From assembly GCF_001571775.1 (NCBI RefSeq), contig NZ_LRVM01000005.1, positions 124,001-188,000 of the forward strand: a DNA stretch of 64,000 nt. The letters are read 5' to 3'. The notes below the pieces were generated by a model, which did not search any database, was not told the DNA's origin, and was given only the letters and a program-made list of their open reading frames with translations. The DNA comes from Anaerotignum neopropionicum. GTDB taxonomy: Bacteria; Bacillota; Clostridia; Lachnospirales; Anaerotignaceae. Numbering within the stretch: the stretch's first letter is position 1; each line of letters opens with the position of its first letter. A program made the position numbers and the translations under genes. Positions 17,171-26,386 of this stretch are shown here, piece by piece.

Positions 17171-18454
17171 CTATATATTCTGAATTTCATCATCATTTGA
17201 CATTTCTGTTATAATATTTGGATTTAGCCATGAATCATCAGGTTTACATATTAAACGTGCGTTATTATAAGCCATAGAAAGTTCTAATATCGTTTCGGGT
17301 ATATAGTAGTCCCCTACTCTATTTAAAACAAGGGCAAAATCAGCTTCTTTCCCATATGTCCCCTCTAAGTATATAGGCATCAAAAACTGTATTTTTCCAA
17401 TTTCATTTTCTCTCTGCGGTCTATATTGTGGAACTACATATTTATAATTTCTGGTGGCAATTGTTTTGGCAGTCTTAATACCTGCCTCTAATTTACTAGC
17501 AAGTGATGGAAGTTGTGATTCATCGAAAGTATTTTTGTACTGTTCTGGAAATCTATTTCTCTCTATACCATCGACAATTGAATGATTTAACTTCTCTTCC
17601 GTCATATCAATTTCCAACCTTGTGTCAAATATAATATCATTTATATCAACAAAAAACTCTATAACATGAGGCCATTCCTTTATGTCATTTGATAAGAAAT
17701 TATATTCAGTGGTCAGTTTTATTTTACTATCTATTTTACGTGGATTATTCAATGCTACAAAAGTACCATTTTTTTCATATACATCACCAATAATGATTAC
17801 ATCTTTCGCATATTTTGTTAATAGTCCAGAATTGAAAATACAATGTTTTCTATCTTCTGAAAAAACAATTTTATGATGATTTTTAGTTGTGTCATCATCA
17901 TATTCAATGAAAAGTTTACTAAACACTTGTGTAATATACGATTCTAAAATAGGATATTGCGTTTTTGTACGAAAGCAAGAAGTATCTATTTCTGCAAAGT
18001 CCCATTTTTCTCCAGGCATCAATTGACTATGTAAAGTACAAATAAAATCATTTGCATCTTGATATGAGCGAAACTTAATTAACCCCATATTATAAGCATT
18101 TAATCTGTTAAAAAGTTCTTTTTTTGTGCAAAAATAAACCCCACTCCATCTACCATATTTATCTTTCTTGAAATAAGCAATAATATTATCGTTATTCAAA
18201 TTTAAATACCCAGTATCAATAAATTTAATTCTTGTTTGTGAGTTGAATTCTTTCGCTTCACTTGGGTTACCATTTTTATATTCATAAAATCCAACTTTGC
18301 CAGAATTAATTTCGTTTTGTACAAAAGTATCTAAGTCTGTACCAGTCACAGTTGCTCTAGTAATTTTCTGTAAATCCGAGATGTACACAGTTTCATTACT
18401 AATATACCCTAAAGAATATAGCCCAGATTTTGTTTCGTCATAATACTTTTCCAT
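17171..18454 (-). CDS. Accessory protein with DUF3825-like C-terminus
   Basis: The 427-residue protein is soluble. Its C-terminal third (KTIATRNYKYVVPQYR, GKIQFLMPIYL, ADFALVLNRVGDYYIPETIL, LSMAYNNARLICKPDDSWL) resembles the DUF3825 family as I remember it. The N-terminal part, with repeated Tyr/Asn-rich stretches, is not recognised. It is very AT-rich and lies alone between a complete tRNA-Thr and a tRNA-Thr fragment, a common place for acquired cargo such as defence genes. No catalytic motif is evident, so function is unknown. Confidence 0.6.
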   Translation of the reverse strand: MEKYYDETKSGLYSLGYISNETVYISDLQKITRATVTGTDLDTFVQNEINSGKVGFYEYKNGNPSEAKEFNSQTRIKFIDTGYLNLNNDNIIAYFKKDKYGRWSGVYFCTKKELFNRLNAYNMGLIKFRSYQDANDFICTLHSQLMPGEKWDFAEIDTSCFRTKTQYPILESYITQVFSKLFIEYDDDTTKNHHKIVFSEDRKHCIFNSGLLTKYAKDVIIIGDVYEKNGTFVALNNPRKIDSKIKLTTEYNFLSNDIKEWPHVIEFFVDINDIIFDTRLEIDMTEEKLNHSIVDGIERNRFPEQYKNTFDESQLPSLASKLEAGIKTAKTIATRNYKYVVPQYRPQRENEIGKIQFLMPIYLEGTYGKEADFALVLNRVGDYYIPETILELSMAYNNARLICKPDDSWLNPNIITEMSNDDEIQNI

Positions 18455-18713
18455 GCAAGCAAACCTCCAATAAATTTTCTATAAAACTTAGTCAAAAAAT
18501 AAAATCATTTAAAATCCAACAATTTTCTTAATTAATTATAGCACAATAGTTTACAGACTAAAACAAAGGTAATATGTCTTTTGAATTTAGATATAAAATT
18601 ATGCCTTTGCATACAAATTTCAAAAATAATTTCATTTCCATAAACTTTTAACTACAAGTACCTACCTACCATTGTTGCCCATGTTACCTCAATGGTCAAC
18701 AAACTTTTGGGCA

Positions 18714-18747
18714 AAAAAAAACCTCTTAACATAAGTTAGAGGGTTTG
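18714..18747 (-). terminator. tRNA-Thr terminator
   Basis: An AAACCTCT/AGAGGGTTT stem followed leftward by nine U, immediately after the tRNA. Confidence 0.8.
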
Positions 18748-18748
18748 A

Positions 18749-18821
18749 AGCTACTGAGGGGACTCGAACCCCTGACCTGCTGATTACGAATCAGCTGCTC
18801 TACCAGCTGAGCCACAGTAGC
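18749..18821 (-). tRNA. tRNA-Thr (anticodon CGT)
   Basis: The 73-nt sequence folds as a full cloverleaf: acceptor GCTACTG/CAGTAGC, D arm GCTCAGCTGGTAGAGC, anticodon stem CTGAT/ATCAG around TTCGTAA, and T arm AGGGGTTCGAGTCCCCT. The anticodon is CGT. The 3' CCA is not encoded. Confidence 0.95.
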
Positions 18822-18881
18822 ACATTCATTGATTCCGTTTTTTCGATAAAACGGCATGCCAAAAATCGTGACATCGTTGCA

Positions 18882-18910
18882 ATTATAGCATAGTGTAAAA
18901 TAAAATGCAA
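18882..18910 (-). promoter_or_regulatory. Promoter of tRNA-Thr
   Basis: Leftward TTGCAT (18905-18910), a 17-bp spacer and an extended -10 TGCTATAAT (TATAAT at 18882-18887), about 60 nt upstream of the tRNA. A small hairpin (CCGTTTT/AAAACGG) lies in between. Confidence 0.65.
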
Positions 18911-19262
18911 TCCTTCCTTGTACAACTTTACAACTTTTCAACTGAATTTTACCATCTGCGTCCATGAGGAAATTTGACTTTGTTTTGAATACTTCTATTT
19001 TAAACAAATTTCATGGAAGCATGGGAAAAACAGCTTAACTTCTTAAAAATTAGAAAATCAAGCATTTTCTCTCCTGTCGAAAAAGGTTCATTTTTTCAAA
19101 AAAAGATCACCTCAGTCTTTGCTTAAACAGAAATACTGCCGCTATCTGTAACATCAAGAAAGCCCTTCTGGAAAATCTATCAGCCAAACAATCAATTATC
19201 TTTCCTGTATTATAAAACAGAGTAAGCATCAAGCACAATGCCTTATTATGAATTATAAACGC

Positions 19263-19314
19263 AAAAATCCGCATTGCAATGCAAATTTATTGCACCACAA
19301 ACGGACTTTTTTGT
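19263..19314 (-). terminator. Terminator of yjdF
   Basis: Read leftward, AGTCCG pairs with CGGATT across a loop and is followed by a U run, about 50 nt past the yjdF stop. Confidence 0.55.
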
Positions 19315-19361
19315 TCTTGTTAGCATTATCTGCATTCCGCCATTCCTATTGCAAAGCAAAG

Positions 19362-19781
19362 TCAATGTCCTTTATGCTTTGCCTTACGTTTTTCCTGGCG
19401 CAATTCAAACCGCCTCTCTTTTTGGGCTTCTTTTTGCTCACGAGAGTATTTTTTGCGTTCCAATTTTCCTTGCTCCTGCTGAAGCTTCAGCGCTTGCTGC
19501 GCTTTTGTTCCGATGCCTTTATTTTGCAGCTGATTTTTTATTTCTCGCTGCATTCGCTTCGGATTAATTCGCTTTTGGGCAATGCGCTCAACCTCCATGG
19601 ATTTACTAAATCTCAAGCCTTTCCAGTTCATGAGGAGAAATTCGTATACCTCATAATCCTTTGGCTCCGCACCAAAAGTAATCTTGCTGACCTCATATTT
19701 TCCGTCTGCTTCACGCTCATAGATGCCGATCCAAAAAGGTTCCTCAAAAAAAACAGTAAGCTTTGCCATCGTTTGATCCAT
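19362..19781 (-). CDS. yjdF: YjdF family protein (DUF2992)
   Basis: The 139-residue protein has a compact N-terminal domain (AKLTVFFEEPFWIGIYER, then the segment around EVYEFLLMNWKGLRFSK) and a long, highly charged Lys/Arg/Gln-rich helical tail. This is the layout of the YjdF/DUF2992 family. In Bacillus the gene is controlled by a riboswitch that binds aza-aromatic compounds; the protein function is unknown. The ATG at 19781 has AAGGAGGG 6 nt upstream, inside the riboswitch. Confidence 0.85.
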   Translation of the reverse strand: MDQTMAKLTVFFEEPFWIGIYEREADGKYEVSKITFGAEPKDYEVYEFLLMNWKGLRFSKSMEVERIAQKRINPKRMQREIKNQLQNKGIGTKAQQALKLQQEQGKLERKKYSREQKEAQKERRFELRQEKRKAKHKGH

Positions 19782-19795
19782 GTTTATCCCTCCTT

Positions 19796-19906
19796 ATTCA
19801 TTCATAACAAAGAACGGACAACCAAGGAGGCAGGTTACTGACAGCTACCGCTGCGTCCGGACTACCAACCGGATCTGTGTTTTTATCTTCGCTGTTTATC
19901 ATTATA
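19796..19906 (-). promoter_or_regulatory. yjdF-type riboswitch and its promoter
   Basis: A TATAAT at 19901-19906 starts a leader of about 110 nt. It contains AGATCCGG/CCGGA and GGTAGCTGTCAGTAACC segments in the style of the yjdF motif. An anti-Shine-Dalgarno CCTCCTT (complement of 19824-19830) can pair with the AAGGAGG at 19789-19795, which would shut off translation until ligand binds. The gene downstream is yjdF itself, which supports the assignment; the fold was done by eye. Confidence 0.75.
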
Positions 19907-19941
19907 TCATAAATAAGTTCAATTTACCAGTGTAAGAAACG

Positions 19942-19956
19942 CAGTGTTTTCAAGGG
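19942..19956 (+). repeat. Left attachment site (attL core)
   Basis: The 15-bp core CAGTGTTTTCAAGGG is repeated at 33823-33837. Inside the element at 20001-20024 lie two GTTACT-type arm-like sequences. The core lies about 12 bp upstream of where the yjdF -35 box should be. Confidence 0.75.
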
Positions 19957-20026
19957 TTGCTGAACTTTTATCCTGTATAATTTTAGTCTAAAATGACCCC
20001 CATTAGTAACATGATAGTAACAACAA

Positions 20027-20075
20027 ACCACTTCCAAATGAAGTAATTTTATTCATCCTGGAAGTGGTCTTTTTC
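20027..20075 (+). terminator. Rightward terminator inside the left end
   Basis: ACCACTTCC pairs with GGAAGTGGT, followed by CTTTTT. No rightward gene precedes it within the element, so it may insulate the element from outside transcription. Confidence 0.6.
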
Positions 20076-20329
20076 ATCATCAATGTATGTCATTTGTGAT
20101 TGCTTCTGACAACTCATATAATGGTCAAATTTCAATTTTAGGGTGTTACCCCTTACAAGTTATCATTGAAATAAAACAAGGCTTAAATGACCAATTTTAA
20201 TGATGAACCAGGTGACCTTCATCATCACATTTTTGAAGTTATCTTTTCAATTCTTAATTATAGCACATAGTTCAATAAAGTGGTATAATATTCTAAAGTT
20301 CATTGAACCATTGAAAGGGGTGTGTATTT

Positions 20330-20494
20330 ATGCTTGACCAAATGCTGAATCAGTATGCAGACAAATTTGCTGACAACTTTCCAACCTTCTGTGTCAGGGA
20401 AATGGATGACGAAGAAATCACCAAGCTGATTCAGAAGGCACTTGATACCAATACACCTTTTGATGTTGTCTACAAGAAAGAAATTGATTATTGA
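20330..20494 (+). CDS. Small acidic protein at the element left end
   Basis: A 54-residue protein (MLDQMLNQYADKFADNF...) starts behind GAAAGGGGTG and is followed at once by a terminator. A TATAAT lies at 20284-20289. It is rich in Asp and Glu, with a closing segment FDVVYKKEIDY. Similar small proteins occur on clostridial integrative elements as far as I recall; function unknown. It is the only rightward gene at this end, so it may be expressed independently of the main block. Confidence 0.6.
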   Translation: MLDQMLNQYADKFADNFPTFCVREMDDEEITKLIQKALDTNTPFDVVYKKEIDY

Positions 20495-20532
20495 AAGCAC
20501 CCTTGGAAGAAGAAATCCAAAGGTGCTTTTTT
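20494..20532 (+). terminator. Terminator of the small left-end gene
   Basis: AAAGCACC pairs with GGTGCTTT, with inner TTGG/CCAA, followed by six U. Confidence 0.8.
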
Positions 20533-20609
20533 AGTGCAAAAATCAAGGGTACAAATATATCAAGACCCTTGAAAAAAGGTCATATAAGCGAAAATATGAG
20601 GTTGATTTT

Positions 20610-22388
20610 TTACTGTTTTGACCATTTGAACATGGTATTGATGAAATTCAGCATTTCAAGCCTGGACACTTCACCATCAGGGTTGAATTGGTCATTGTAT
20701 TCAAACCAACGATAAGATATAGCAGTGTTCAAAGAATCCTTTGCCCAATGCTTGGTGATTATCTTCCATTCAGAATTTGGTTTCGCAAACTTTGCCATGA
20801 TGTTGACCATTTCACCCCAGGTGACATTCTTATCAGGGTTGAACTTCCCATCAGCACCCACTGAAATCAGACCTGCATTTGTCATGCTGTTGACCGCTTC
20901 ATAATACCAAGCATTGGATGCAACATCCTTGAAGCTGCTCTTGTCCGAATAAACAGCAGTCCTACTTTCAGGGGTCAGAAGTCTATACACGATTTGAATA
21001 AACTGTGCCTTTGTTAAAGTGTCTTTTCCCCCAAGCATACCATCAGTATAACCAATCAGATATTCTGTCTTTGTGGTGTCCAGGACAGCCTTCCCATAGG
21101 ATAGCACAACAGCCTTCTTGGTTTCAAGTTGGGTCACTGTTGTGACAGTAGGGGTGTAATGTGAATGACTGCTTCCACCACTGCTGTTGTTATTGGAAGA
21201 AGGTGGTGTCACTGGTGTTGGGTCAGGTGTAGGGGTTGGAACTGGTGTATATTCTTCAACTTTGTAAGTCTTCCCATTGGTCAACCCAACAATTTCTGTT
21301 CCAGTCAATGTTCCTGATTCTGATTCCAATGATGTCAGTGTTCCATCTGCTTTCACATAGCTTGTTGTTCCATCCACTGAAATCTTGTATTTCTTACCTG
21401 ATGTAAGACCTGTGATTTTTCCATCACCTGCCGTTCCCAGGGATGCTGAATCAAGGATGACTGCTGTTGGTGGGGGTGCAGGAAGTTCAAAGTCTAATTT
21501 TAAGAAAGAACCACCTGCTACATCAGTGAAATCTGACACCCAACCTTTGACAATTATGTTATCATCAGCATATAAGGCTTGTAACACTTCCAAGTCTTGT
21601 TCATGGGTCAGTGTTCCAAATTCGTCATTGGCAATGTCAGCACCCCCATTTGTAGCTGTATTTTTGAAAATCTTGCTGTCAGTGATGGTCAACACACCAC
21701 TGTTATAAATTCCACCGCCAAGGTTGCCTGAACTGTTTCCAGTGATGGTGCTTGATGTGATGTTGCATGTTGATGACGGTGATGCAATCAGAATTGCACC
21801 GCCTTTTCCAGTAACATGACCATTTGTGAAGGTGCAGTTTTCAATATGGGTTGGTTTACCTGAATTGATTCTTATATGACTTCCATCCATACTGCTGTTG
21901 GAATCAAAGGTGCAATTCTTGAAATATACTTCACCATCACCAATTGAAACAGCACCACCAGGCATTGGTGACACAACATTCTTTATGGTCACATCCTGGA
22001 AGGTGACATCTGAACCGATACTGATGAAGGAAAAGTTTGATGATAGTTCAGCACCATCAAAGGTGATATTTTGCACCAAGAAGGGTGCTTCTGAATAGGA
22101 CAATGCCAAATAACTATTGCCTGCTGTTCTTTTCAGTGTGATGTGCTTGCCAGGGTCACCAATTACTGCATCAGCAAATAATTCAATTTGACCCTTGAAC
22201 CCAATGACATCCCCATCCTGTGCAGCTTGGATTGCTGCTTGCAGTTCTGCCAGGGTACTGACCTCAACTGTGACTGCTTCATCCCCTGATGCAGCCATCA
22301 CTGGTAATGATTGAAATATCATCATTACACCTATTAGACACATGGTCAATAGGATTTGTTTAAAACTGGTTTTTCTTGCTTTGTTCAT
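20610..22388 (-). CDS. Secreted beta-helix protein with C-terminal SLH domains
   Basis: The 592-residue protein has a signal peptide (hydrophobic core ILLTMCLIGVMMIF, cleavage near VMAAS). A right-handed beta-helix domain follows, with repeats of the type NITFDGAEL, VTFQDVTIKN, EVYFKNCTFDSN and HIENCTFTNGH. After a Pro/Thr linker (about 390-410) and a Ser/Gly/His stretch come S-layer homology repeats, seen as YSDKSSFKDVASNAWYYEAV and a second copy around KFNPDKNVTWGEM. SLH domains anchor proteins to pyruvylated cell-wall polymer. It is probably a cell-surface protein expressed from the resident element. The start at 22388 follows AGGAGG. Confidence 0.85.
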   Translation of the reverse strand: MNKARKTSFKQILLTMCLIGVMMIFQSLPVMAASGDEAVTVEVSTLAELQAAIQAAQDGDVIGFKGQIELFADAVIGDPGKHITLKRTAGNSYLALSYSEAPFLVQNITFDGAELSSNFSFISIGSDVTFQDVTIKNVVSPMPGGAVSIGDGEVYFKNCTFDSNSSMDGSHIRINSGKPTHIENCTFTNGHVTGKGGAILIASPSSTCNITSSTITGNSSGNLGGGIYNSGVLTITDSKIFKNTATNGGADIANDEFGTLTHEQDLEVLQALYADDNIIVKGWVSDFTDVAGGSFLKLDFELPAPPPTAVILDSASLGTAGDGKITGLTSGKKYKISVDGTTSYVKADGTLTSLESESGTLTGTEIVGLTNGKTYKVEEYTPVPTPTPDPTPVTPPSSNNNSSGGSSHSHYTPTVTTVTQLETKKAVVLSYGKAVLDTTKTEYLIGYTDGMLGGKDTLTKAQFIQIVYRLLTPESRTAVYSDKSSFKDVASNAWYYEAVNSMTNAGLISVGADGKFNPDKNVTWGEMVNIMAKFAKPNSEWKIITKHWAKDSLNTAISYRWFEYNDQFNPDGEVSRLEMLNFINTMFKWSKQ

Positions 22389-22480
22389 CTCTGTGAACCT
22401 CCTGATATATAATATTTTGCTGCATAATTGCAACACCTAATATTATAAATGGGAAGGTCAATTTCTGTCTTCTCTTGTCA

Positions 22481-22515
22481 AAAGAAAAGACCCCTGAACC
22501 GAAGTCCAAGGGTCT
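22481..22515 (-). terminator. Terminator after the tape measure gene
   Basis: AGACCC pairs with GGGTCT; read leftward it is followed by TTTTCTTTT. It would end the leftward tape-measure transcript before the surface protein gene. Confidence 0.75.
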
Positions 22516-22528
22516 AAATTATGTCATA

Positions 22529-22588
22529 ATAAATTCAAAGTGTTGATTTTGCTGTGTTAGCAAGGTGTTTTGTTACTAATGTGTTACA
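22529..22588 (+). repeat. Att-like repeat, copy A
   Basis: It starts ATAAATTCAA, has a TTGAT-containing centre, and at offset 42 reads TGTTACTAATGTGTTAC, a pair of TGTTAC motifs with an 11-bp period. The tape measure stop codon lies inside it. Confidence 0.65.
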
Positions 22589-24521
22589 CATGAACACCTT
22601 CTGCTGCTTTTTCCATTGCTTCATTCATACCATTCACCATATAGTCCACAATACCATCAAGGTCACTCTTTTCATTGACAATGTTTTGTATTCCACCCAT
22701 GTCAATTTTGATTTCTGCTGTGGTGAACCTGTTCACCGCTTGTGTTTCAGCAATGTCACGCATATATTTCAAATCTTCTTCTGATGCTGTGACTGCATCC
22801 TTCATGTCACCAGTGTTTCCTGCTATGTCATCAAGGTTGGAAGCCATTGCATCAAAGCCATCATACATGGATGAATCTTGTTTTGCTGCTGCTTGAATCT
22901 GTGCTGCATCAATTGCAGCTTGTCTTTCTGCTGTTGCAGCAATTGCATCTGATTTCATCTGATTCAAAGCCATATCCCTTGCACTGATTTTTGCAGCAAC
23001 ATCATTTGCATAGTCTGTCAGTTCAGCATTCCTTGCTGCCTTATTTGCCTGATTTTCAAGTTCAGCAGTAGTTCCAAAGGAAACCTGTGCAACTGCTTCA
23101 ATGGAAACCCCAGGAATCTTGTTCAGGACAGCAATGAAATCATTGATGATGCCAATAGCACCATTGACCATGTTTTCCAAGGTCATCAGGACACCTGCTT
23201 TCATATCACCCATAAAGTTTTGAATAGCAGTGCTGACAGTCATCACTGTCAACTGGAACTTATTGAAGCTATTCATGACCCAGTTGACACCAGTCATAAT
23301 TCCAATCCATGCCCAATCACCTGCGGTCTTGATTGCATTCATAGCAATCATCCAGGCAATTTTGACCCCACCAACAGACTGAACCCACTGATAGAGTTTA
23401 GCAACCAGGAATCCAATCAGAATTGCAATCCAAAGGATAGGGTTGGAAAGCATGGTGACAATCAATGCTTGGTTTGCTGCCACTGATAACCATGTTGCAG
23501 CAGCAGAAATTCCTGTTATCAAAGCATAAGCAGCAACAGCAGCAGCCAATCCCCAAAATACAGGTTCTATTGTAGACCAGTTTTCATGAATCCATCCTGC
23601 ACCCTGTGCAATTATTGAGAGGATAGGTTGGAAGGTCATCAGCAAGTCATTCTGAATACCTTGCCATGCTTGGGCAAATGTAACAGGCATTGATTCAAAC
23701 TGTGCATTGACTTCATCTGTTGCTGACAATAATGCATTCTTGACAATATCAGCAGTGATTTGTCCATCTGCTGCAAGCTGCCTGATTTCACCAATTGGTT
23801 TCCCAATGTAATCTGCTATTTCTTGGATAACATTTGGAGCAGATTCAAACACTGCATTGAGTTCTTCCCCCCTCAACACCCCTGAACCAAGTGCTTGTGT
23901 CAACTGTAAAGATGCACTTTGCATTTCCTGTTGACTTGCACCTGCAATGACAAACATTTTGTTCAAGTTCTCTGCAAATGCAATTGTTTCATCATTGGAA
24001 CTGAAAGCATCACCTGCCCTTTGTCCTAACTTTGCCACAACATCAGCAGTTGCGATATATGACCCCCTTGACCTTTGTGCAGATTCAAAGATTTTCTGTT
24101 GAAGTTCATCAGTGGTTTGAAGTCCATCATTCATCAAGTTCAATCTTGCTGTTGTTTGTGTCATGGTGTCAGATAAGTCCATGACCTTCCCAATGGATTG
24201 AATAGAAGCATAAGCTGCAACCATGCTCAATGCCTTTTTAGCAAGACCATCCATTGCTGAATGCCCCTGATTCATCTGATTATTAAGGTTTTCTTGCTGC
24301 TGTCCTGCCTGTCTGATGCTTTGTTCAATTTCTTCCATTTGGGTGTTCGCCATGTCAACAGACCGCCTTGCATTATCTATTGCAGTTGTGTCAAAACCAT
24401 GATTCACTGCATTGTCAACAGACTGTAATGCACTGGTCATCTGTTCCACTGCACTAATAACATTGTGCAGTGGGGAAGACATTCTATCTACTAAGTTAAT
24501 TTGTGTTGCGATACTTGCCAT
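22584..24521 (-). CDS. Phage tail tape measure protein
   Basis: The 645-residue protein has a helical N-terminus with conserved tape-measure signatures ([47 protein letters not shown]-like) in residues about 70-270. A hydrophobic stretch follows ([20 protein letters not shown] and [19 protein letters not shown], about 315-385), then a long helical, Ala/Asp-rich C-terminus. Tape measure proteins set tail length in long-tailed phages; 645 residues would correspond to roughly 95 nm at about 0.15 nm per residue. It is unusual to see it without other tail, capsid or packaging genes. The stop lies within repeat A. Confidence 0.85.
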   Translation of the reverse strand: MASIATQINLVDRMSSPLHNVISAVEQMTSALQSVDNAVNHGFDTTAIDNARRSVDMANTQMEEIEQSIRQAGQQQENLNNQMNQGHSAMDGLAKKALSMVAAYASIQSIGKVMDLSDTMTQTTARLNLMNDGLQTTDELQQKIFESAQRSRGSYIATADVVAKLGQRAGDAFSSNDETIAFAENLNKMFVIAGASQQEMQSASLQLTQALGSGVLRGEELNAVFESAPNVIQEIADYIGKPIGEIRQLAADGQITADIVKNALLSATDEVNAQFESMPVTFAQAWQGIQNDLLMTFQPILSIIAQGAGWIHENWSTIEPVFWGLAAAVAAYALITGISAAATWLSVAANQALIVTMLSNPILWIAILIGFLVAKLYQWVQSVGGVKIAWMIAMNAIKTAGDWAWIGIMTGVNWVMNSFNKFQLTVMTVSTAIQNFMGDMKAGVLMTLENMVNGAIGIINDFIAVLNKIPGVSIEAVAQVSFGTTAELENQANKAARNAELTDYANDVAAKISARDMALNQMKSDAIAATAERQAAIDAAQIQAAAKQDSSMYDGFDAMASNLDDIAGNTGDMKDAVTASEEDLKYMRDIAETQAVNRFTTAEIKIDMGGIQNIVNEKSDLDGIVDYMVNGMNEAMEKAAEGVHV

Positions 24522-24982
24522 TATTTCACCCCCAGTCTTTTAAGTAATTTTTTCATACCAATCAAGAACCAATGTTTCTTGATGTATTGCTTTTCAACAG
24601 TTCTTCTTTCAGATTCCCATTTGCAAAGATTCTGATAGATTGTCCAGTTTCCAGTGATACTGTTATCTGACCAAATGAACTTGATTATTTGGTCATCAGT
24701 CATGTTTTTGATGCTTGGTACAATAGTTCTGATGACTTTGCAGAATCCCTGTTTAGAATTCAGTTCAGCAGTGTTCAAAGACATTACTGCTTGAATGAAG
24801 GGAACATATACTGAATAACTCACTGCTTTGTTCAAGATGTATGTTCCATCATTGGTCAAGACTGCAAGACAGTCAGTTGATTCCTGATTCTTGAAGGTCA
24901 GTTCTTTGATATAACCAACCTTCACAAAGTTGAAGTTTACTGCCCAAACCTTTTCACTTATGACTTCTATGTTCTTATTCAT
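24521..24982 (-). CDS. Unknown element protein upstream of tape measure
   Basis: A 153-residue protein from the ATG at 24982 (AGGTG 6 nt upstream). It begins with beta-rich sequence ([21 protein letters not shown]), has helical segments, and ends very basic ([19 protein letters not shown]). It touches the tape measure start, a position where phages carry tail assembly chaperones, but I see no similarity that proves that role. Confidence 0.55.
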   Translation of the reverse strand: MNKNIEVISEKVWAVNFNFVKVGYIKELTFKNQESTDCLAVLTNDGTYILNKAVSYSVYVPFIQAVMSLNTAELNSKQGFCKVIRTIVPSIKNMTDDQIIKFIWSDNSITGNWTIYQNLCKWESERRTVEKQYIKKHWFLIGMKKLLKRLGVK

Positions 24983-24987
24983 GTTTT

Positions 24988-25167
24988 TCACCTGCCTTTC
25001 TTTTTCCTGCGATAATAAGGTTTGCGTTCAGCATTTACACTGGAAAGAACCACATCATCACGCAATAGCAATTTCCCCAAATCCTTTTGTGATAGTTGTT
25101 GTGTTATTTTGGTGTCACTATCATCAGCATGTAAAAAATAGTAGATGACTTTGTGTTTTTCTTCCAT
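24988..25167 (-). CDS. Small basic element protein
   Basis: A 59-residue protein starting MEEKHKVIYYF, with AAAGGA 7-8 nt upstream, ending in a strongly basic tail (RKPYYRRKKKGR). It is coupled to the next gene. I do not recognise it; the tail could bind nucleic acid. Confidence 0.5.
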   Translation of the reverse strand: MEEKHKVIYYFLHADDSDTKITQQLSQKDLGKLLLRDDVVLSSVNAERKPYYRRKKKGR

Positions 25168-25200
25168 TTTCAGCTTCCTTTCTGATGGAATCATGAGGTC

Positions 25201-25262
25201 ATAAATTCAAACCCCTGATTCCACTTGGTTTTTATGGTCTTTTGTTACTAATTGGTTATTAG
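25201..25262 (+). repeat. Att-like repeat, copy B
   Basis: It begins ATAAATTCAA, has a centre CCCCTGATTCCACTTGG, and at offset 42 reads TGTTACTAATTGGTTAT. The stop codon of the sigma-like gene lies inside its end. Confidence 0.7.
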
Positions 25263-25804
25263 TTGAAGATTGTTTCAAACACATCCACTGGAAACAATCT
25301 GATTTGCAGTATGTTCACCAGTCGGTTTTTCTGCCTTGATATGGTTGAAACATCAACTTCAAAATGTTCAGCAATTTCTTCCCTGGTCTGACCTTCAAAA
25401 TACTTCATTGGTATGATGTCAAAATATGGGTCATCAGCTATTCCATTCAGTGCAATGTCAATTTCTGAAATGTATGATTCTGTTTTAATAATGGCTTTTT
25501 TAAGTTGGTCAATTGCATTGTCTTTCTTTTCAAGTTCTTGACTAAGGTCAGACAGTGGTGCATTCTTACTCCACTGAACAAAACTTTTAGACTTACAAGC
25601 CACACCATGCTTTTCAATATCCTGAATTTCCTGATGCTTCTGCTTGACAGCAGCTTCAAACTTTGAGTAAGAATAAAGCAAAGTTTCAGTTTTCTGAAAA
25701 GGTGTCTGACCTTCTTTTTTCATCAAACCTTGCTTTTTCAATTCTTTGACAGTTGCATCTGTTGTGGCTTGGATTGTCTGTTTCACTAATTCTTGTATGT
25801 CCAT
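25259..25804 (-). CDS. Phage-type sigma-like transcription regulator
   Basis: The 181-residue protein has a long coiled-coil middle (about residues 50-125) and a C-terminal helix-turn-helix like sigma-70 region 4 (IPMKYFEGQTREEIAEHF followed by VDVSTISRQKNRLVNIL). This is the layout of phage late-gene regulators of the ArpU/RinA type. It starts behind AAAGGGG and sits alone between repeats B and C. It probably activates an element or helper promoter; the target is unknown. Confidence 0.7.
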   Translation of the reverse strand: MDIQELVKQTIQATTDATVKELKKQGLMKKEGQTPFQKTETLLYSYSKFEAAVKQKHQEIQDIEKHGVACKSKSFVQWSKNAPLSDLSQELEKKDNAIDQLKKAIIKTESYISEIDIALNGIADDPYFDIIPMKYFEGQTREEIAEHFEVDVSTISRQKNRLVNILQIRLFPVDVFETIFN

Positions 25805-25982
25805 ACTGAACCCCTTTCTATGTTAAAGGGGAAACAAGGCTGCTTTCCCTGTTTCCCCTTGTTGTAATGGTGTTATTAGTAATGATATTTTTTCACAAGT
25901 ACATTTTTTTCCTGGTTCAGTCCAGTGATTATGTGTCTTTCAGTTACATCCGAAATACCAAAGGGAAGGGAATCATTACATA

Positions 25983-26046
25983 ATAATTTCAAGACCCTGC
26001 AAATCAAGGCTTTTTCAGGTCATTTGTTACTAACCTGTTATTATTG
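25983..26046 (+). repeat. Att-like repeat, copy C
   Basis: It begins ATAATTTCAA, has a centre ACCCTGCAAATCAAGGC, and at offset 42 reads TGTTACTAACCTGTTAT. It lies about 27 nt past the stop of the 97-residue gene, in the 268-nt gap before the sigma-like gene. Confidence 0.65.
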
Positions 26047-26072
26047 AAGTGTTTTTGAAAGTTAATTTTCAA

Positions 26073-26366
26073 TTATCCTTCAACTGGTGCAGGGTTGGTT
26101 GCGGTGTAAGGCTGACCATTTGCATCAAAGTCCTGGTTTCCTTTGGTGAATACACTTTCAGTTACAACTACCGTTTTCCAGCCTTCACCCATTGAGAAAT
26201 TACATGAAGTTGTTCCATTGGTCTTGATGTAATGACTTCCATTCATATAAACCATCTGACCAACTTCATATGTTGAATAGTCTTGAATTTTGAACATCTT
26301 GCAAGTTTGATTCTTTTCATCAAATTCAGTCCTGGTCATTCTTACACATAAATCTAATTCTTTCAT
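26073..26366 (-). CDS. Unknown small beta-rich element protein
   Basis: A 97-residue protein of mostly beta character (FKIQDYSTYEVGQMVYMNGS, GEGWKTVVVTESV) ending NPAPVEG, starting behind AAAGGATGG. It is co-directional with the next gene 20 nt away. I do not recognise a family; a small structural or head/tail-decoration role is possible but unproven. Confidence 0.5.
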   Translation of the reverse strand: MKELDLCVRMTRTEFDEKNQTCKMFKIQDYSTYEVGQMVYMNGSHYIKTNGTTSCNFSMGEGWKTVVVTESVFTKGNQDFDANGQPYTATNPAPVEG

Positions 26367-26386
26367 TCAAATCACCATCCTTTCAA

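Noticed and set aside
18726-19007. 93-codon open frame on the minus strand
   Set aside because: It runs through tRNA-Thr(CGT) and its terminator; the VAQLVEQ-type sequence is the usual artefact of reading a tRNA.
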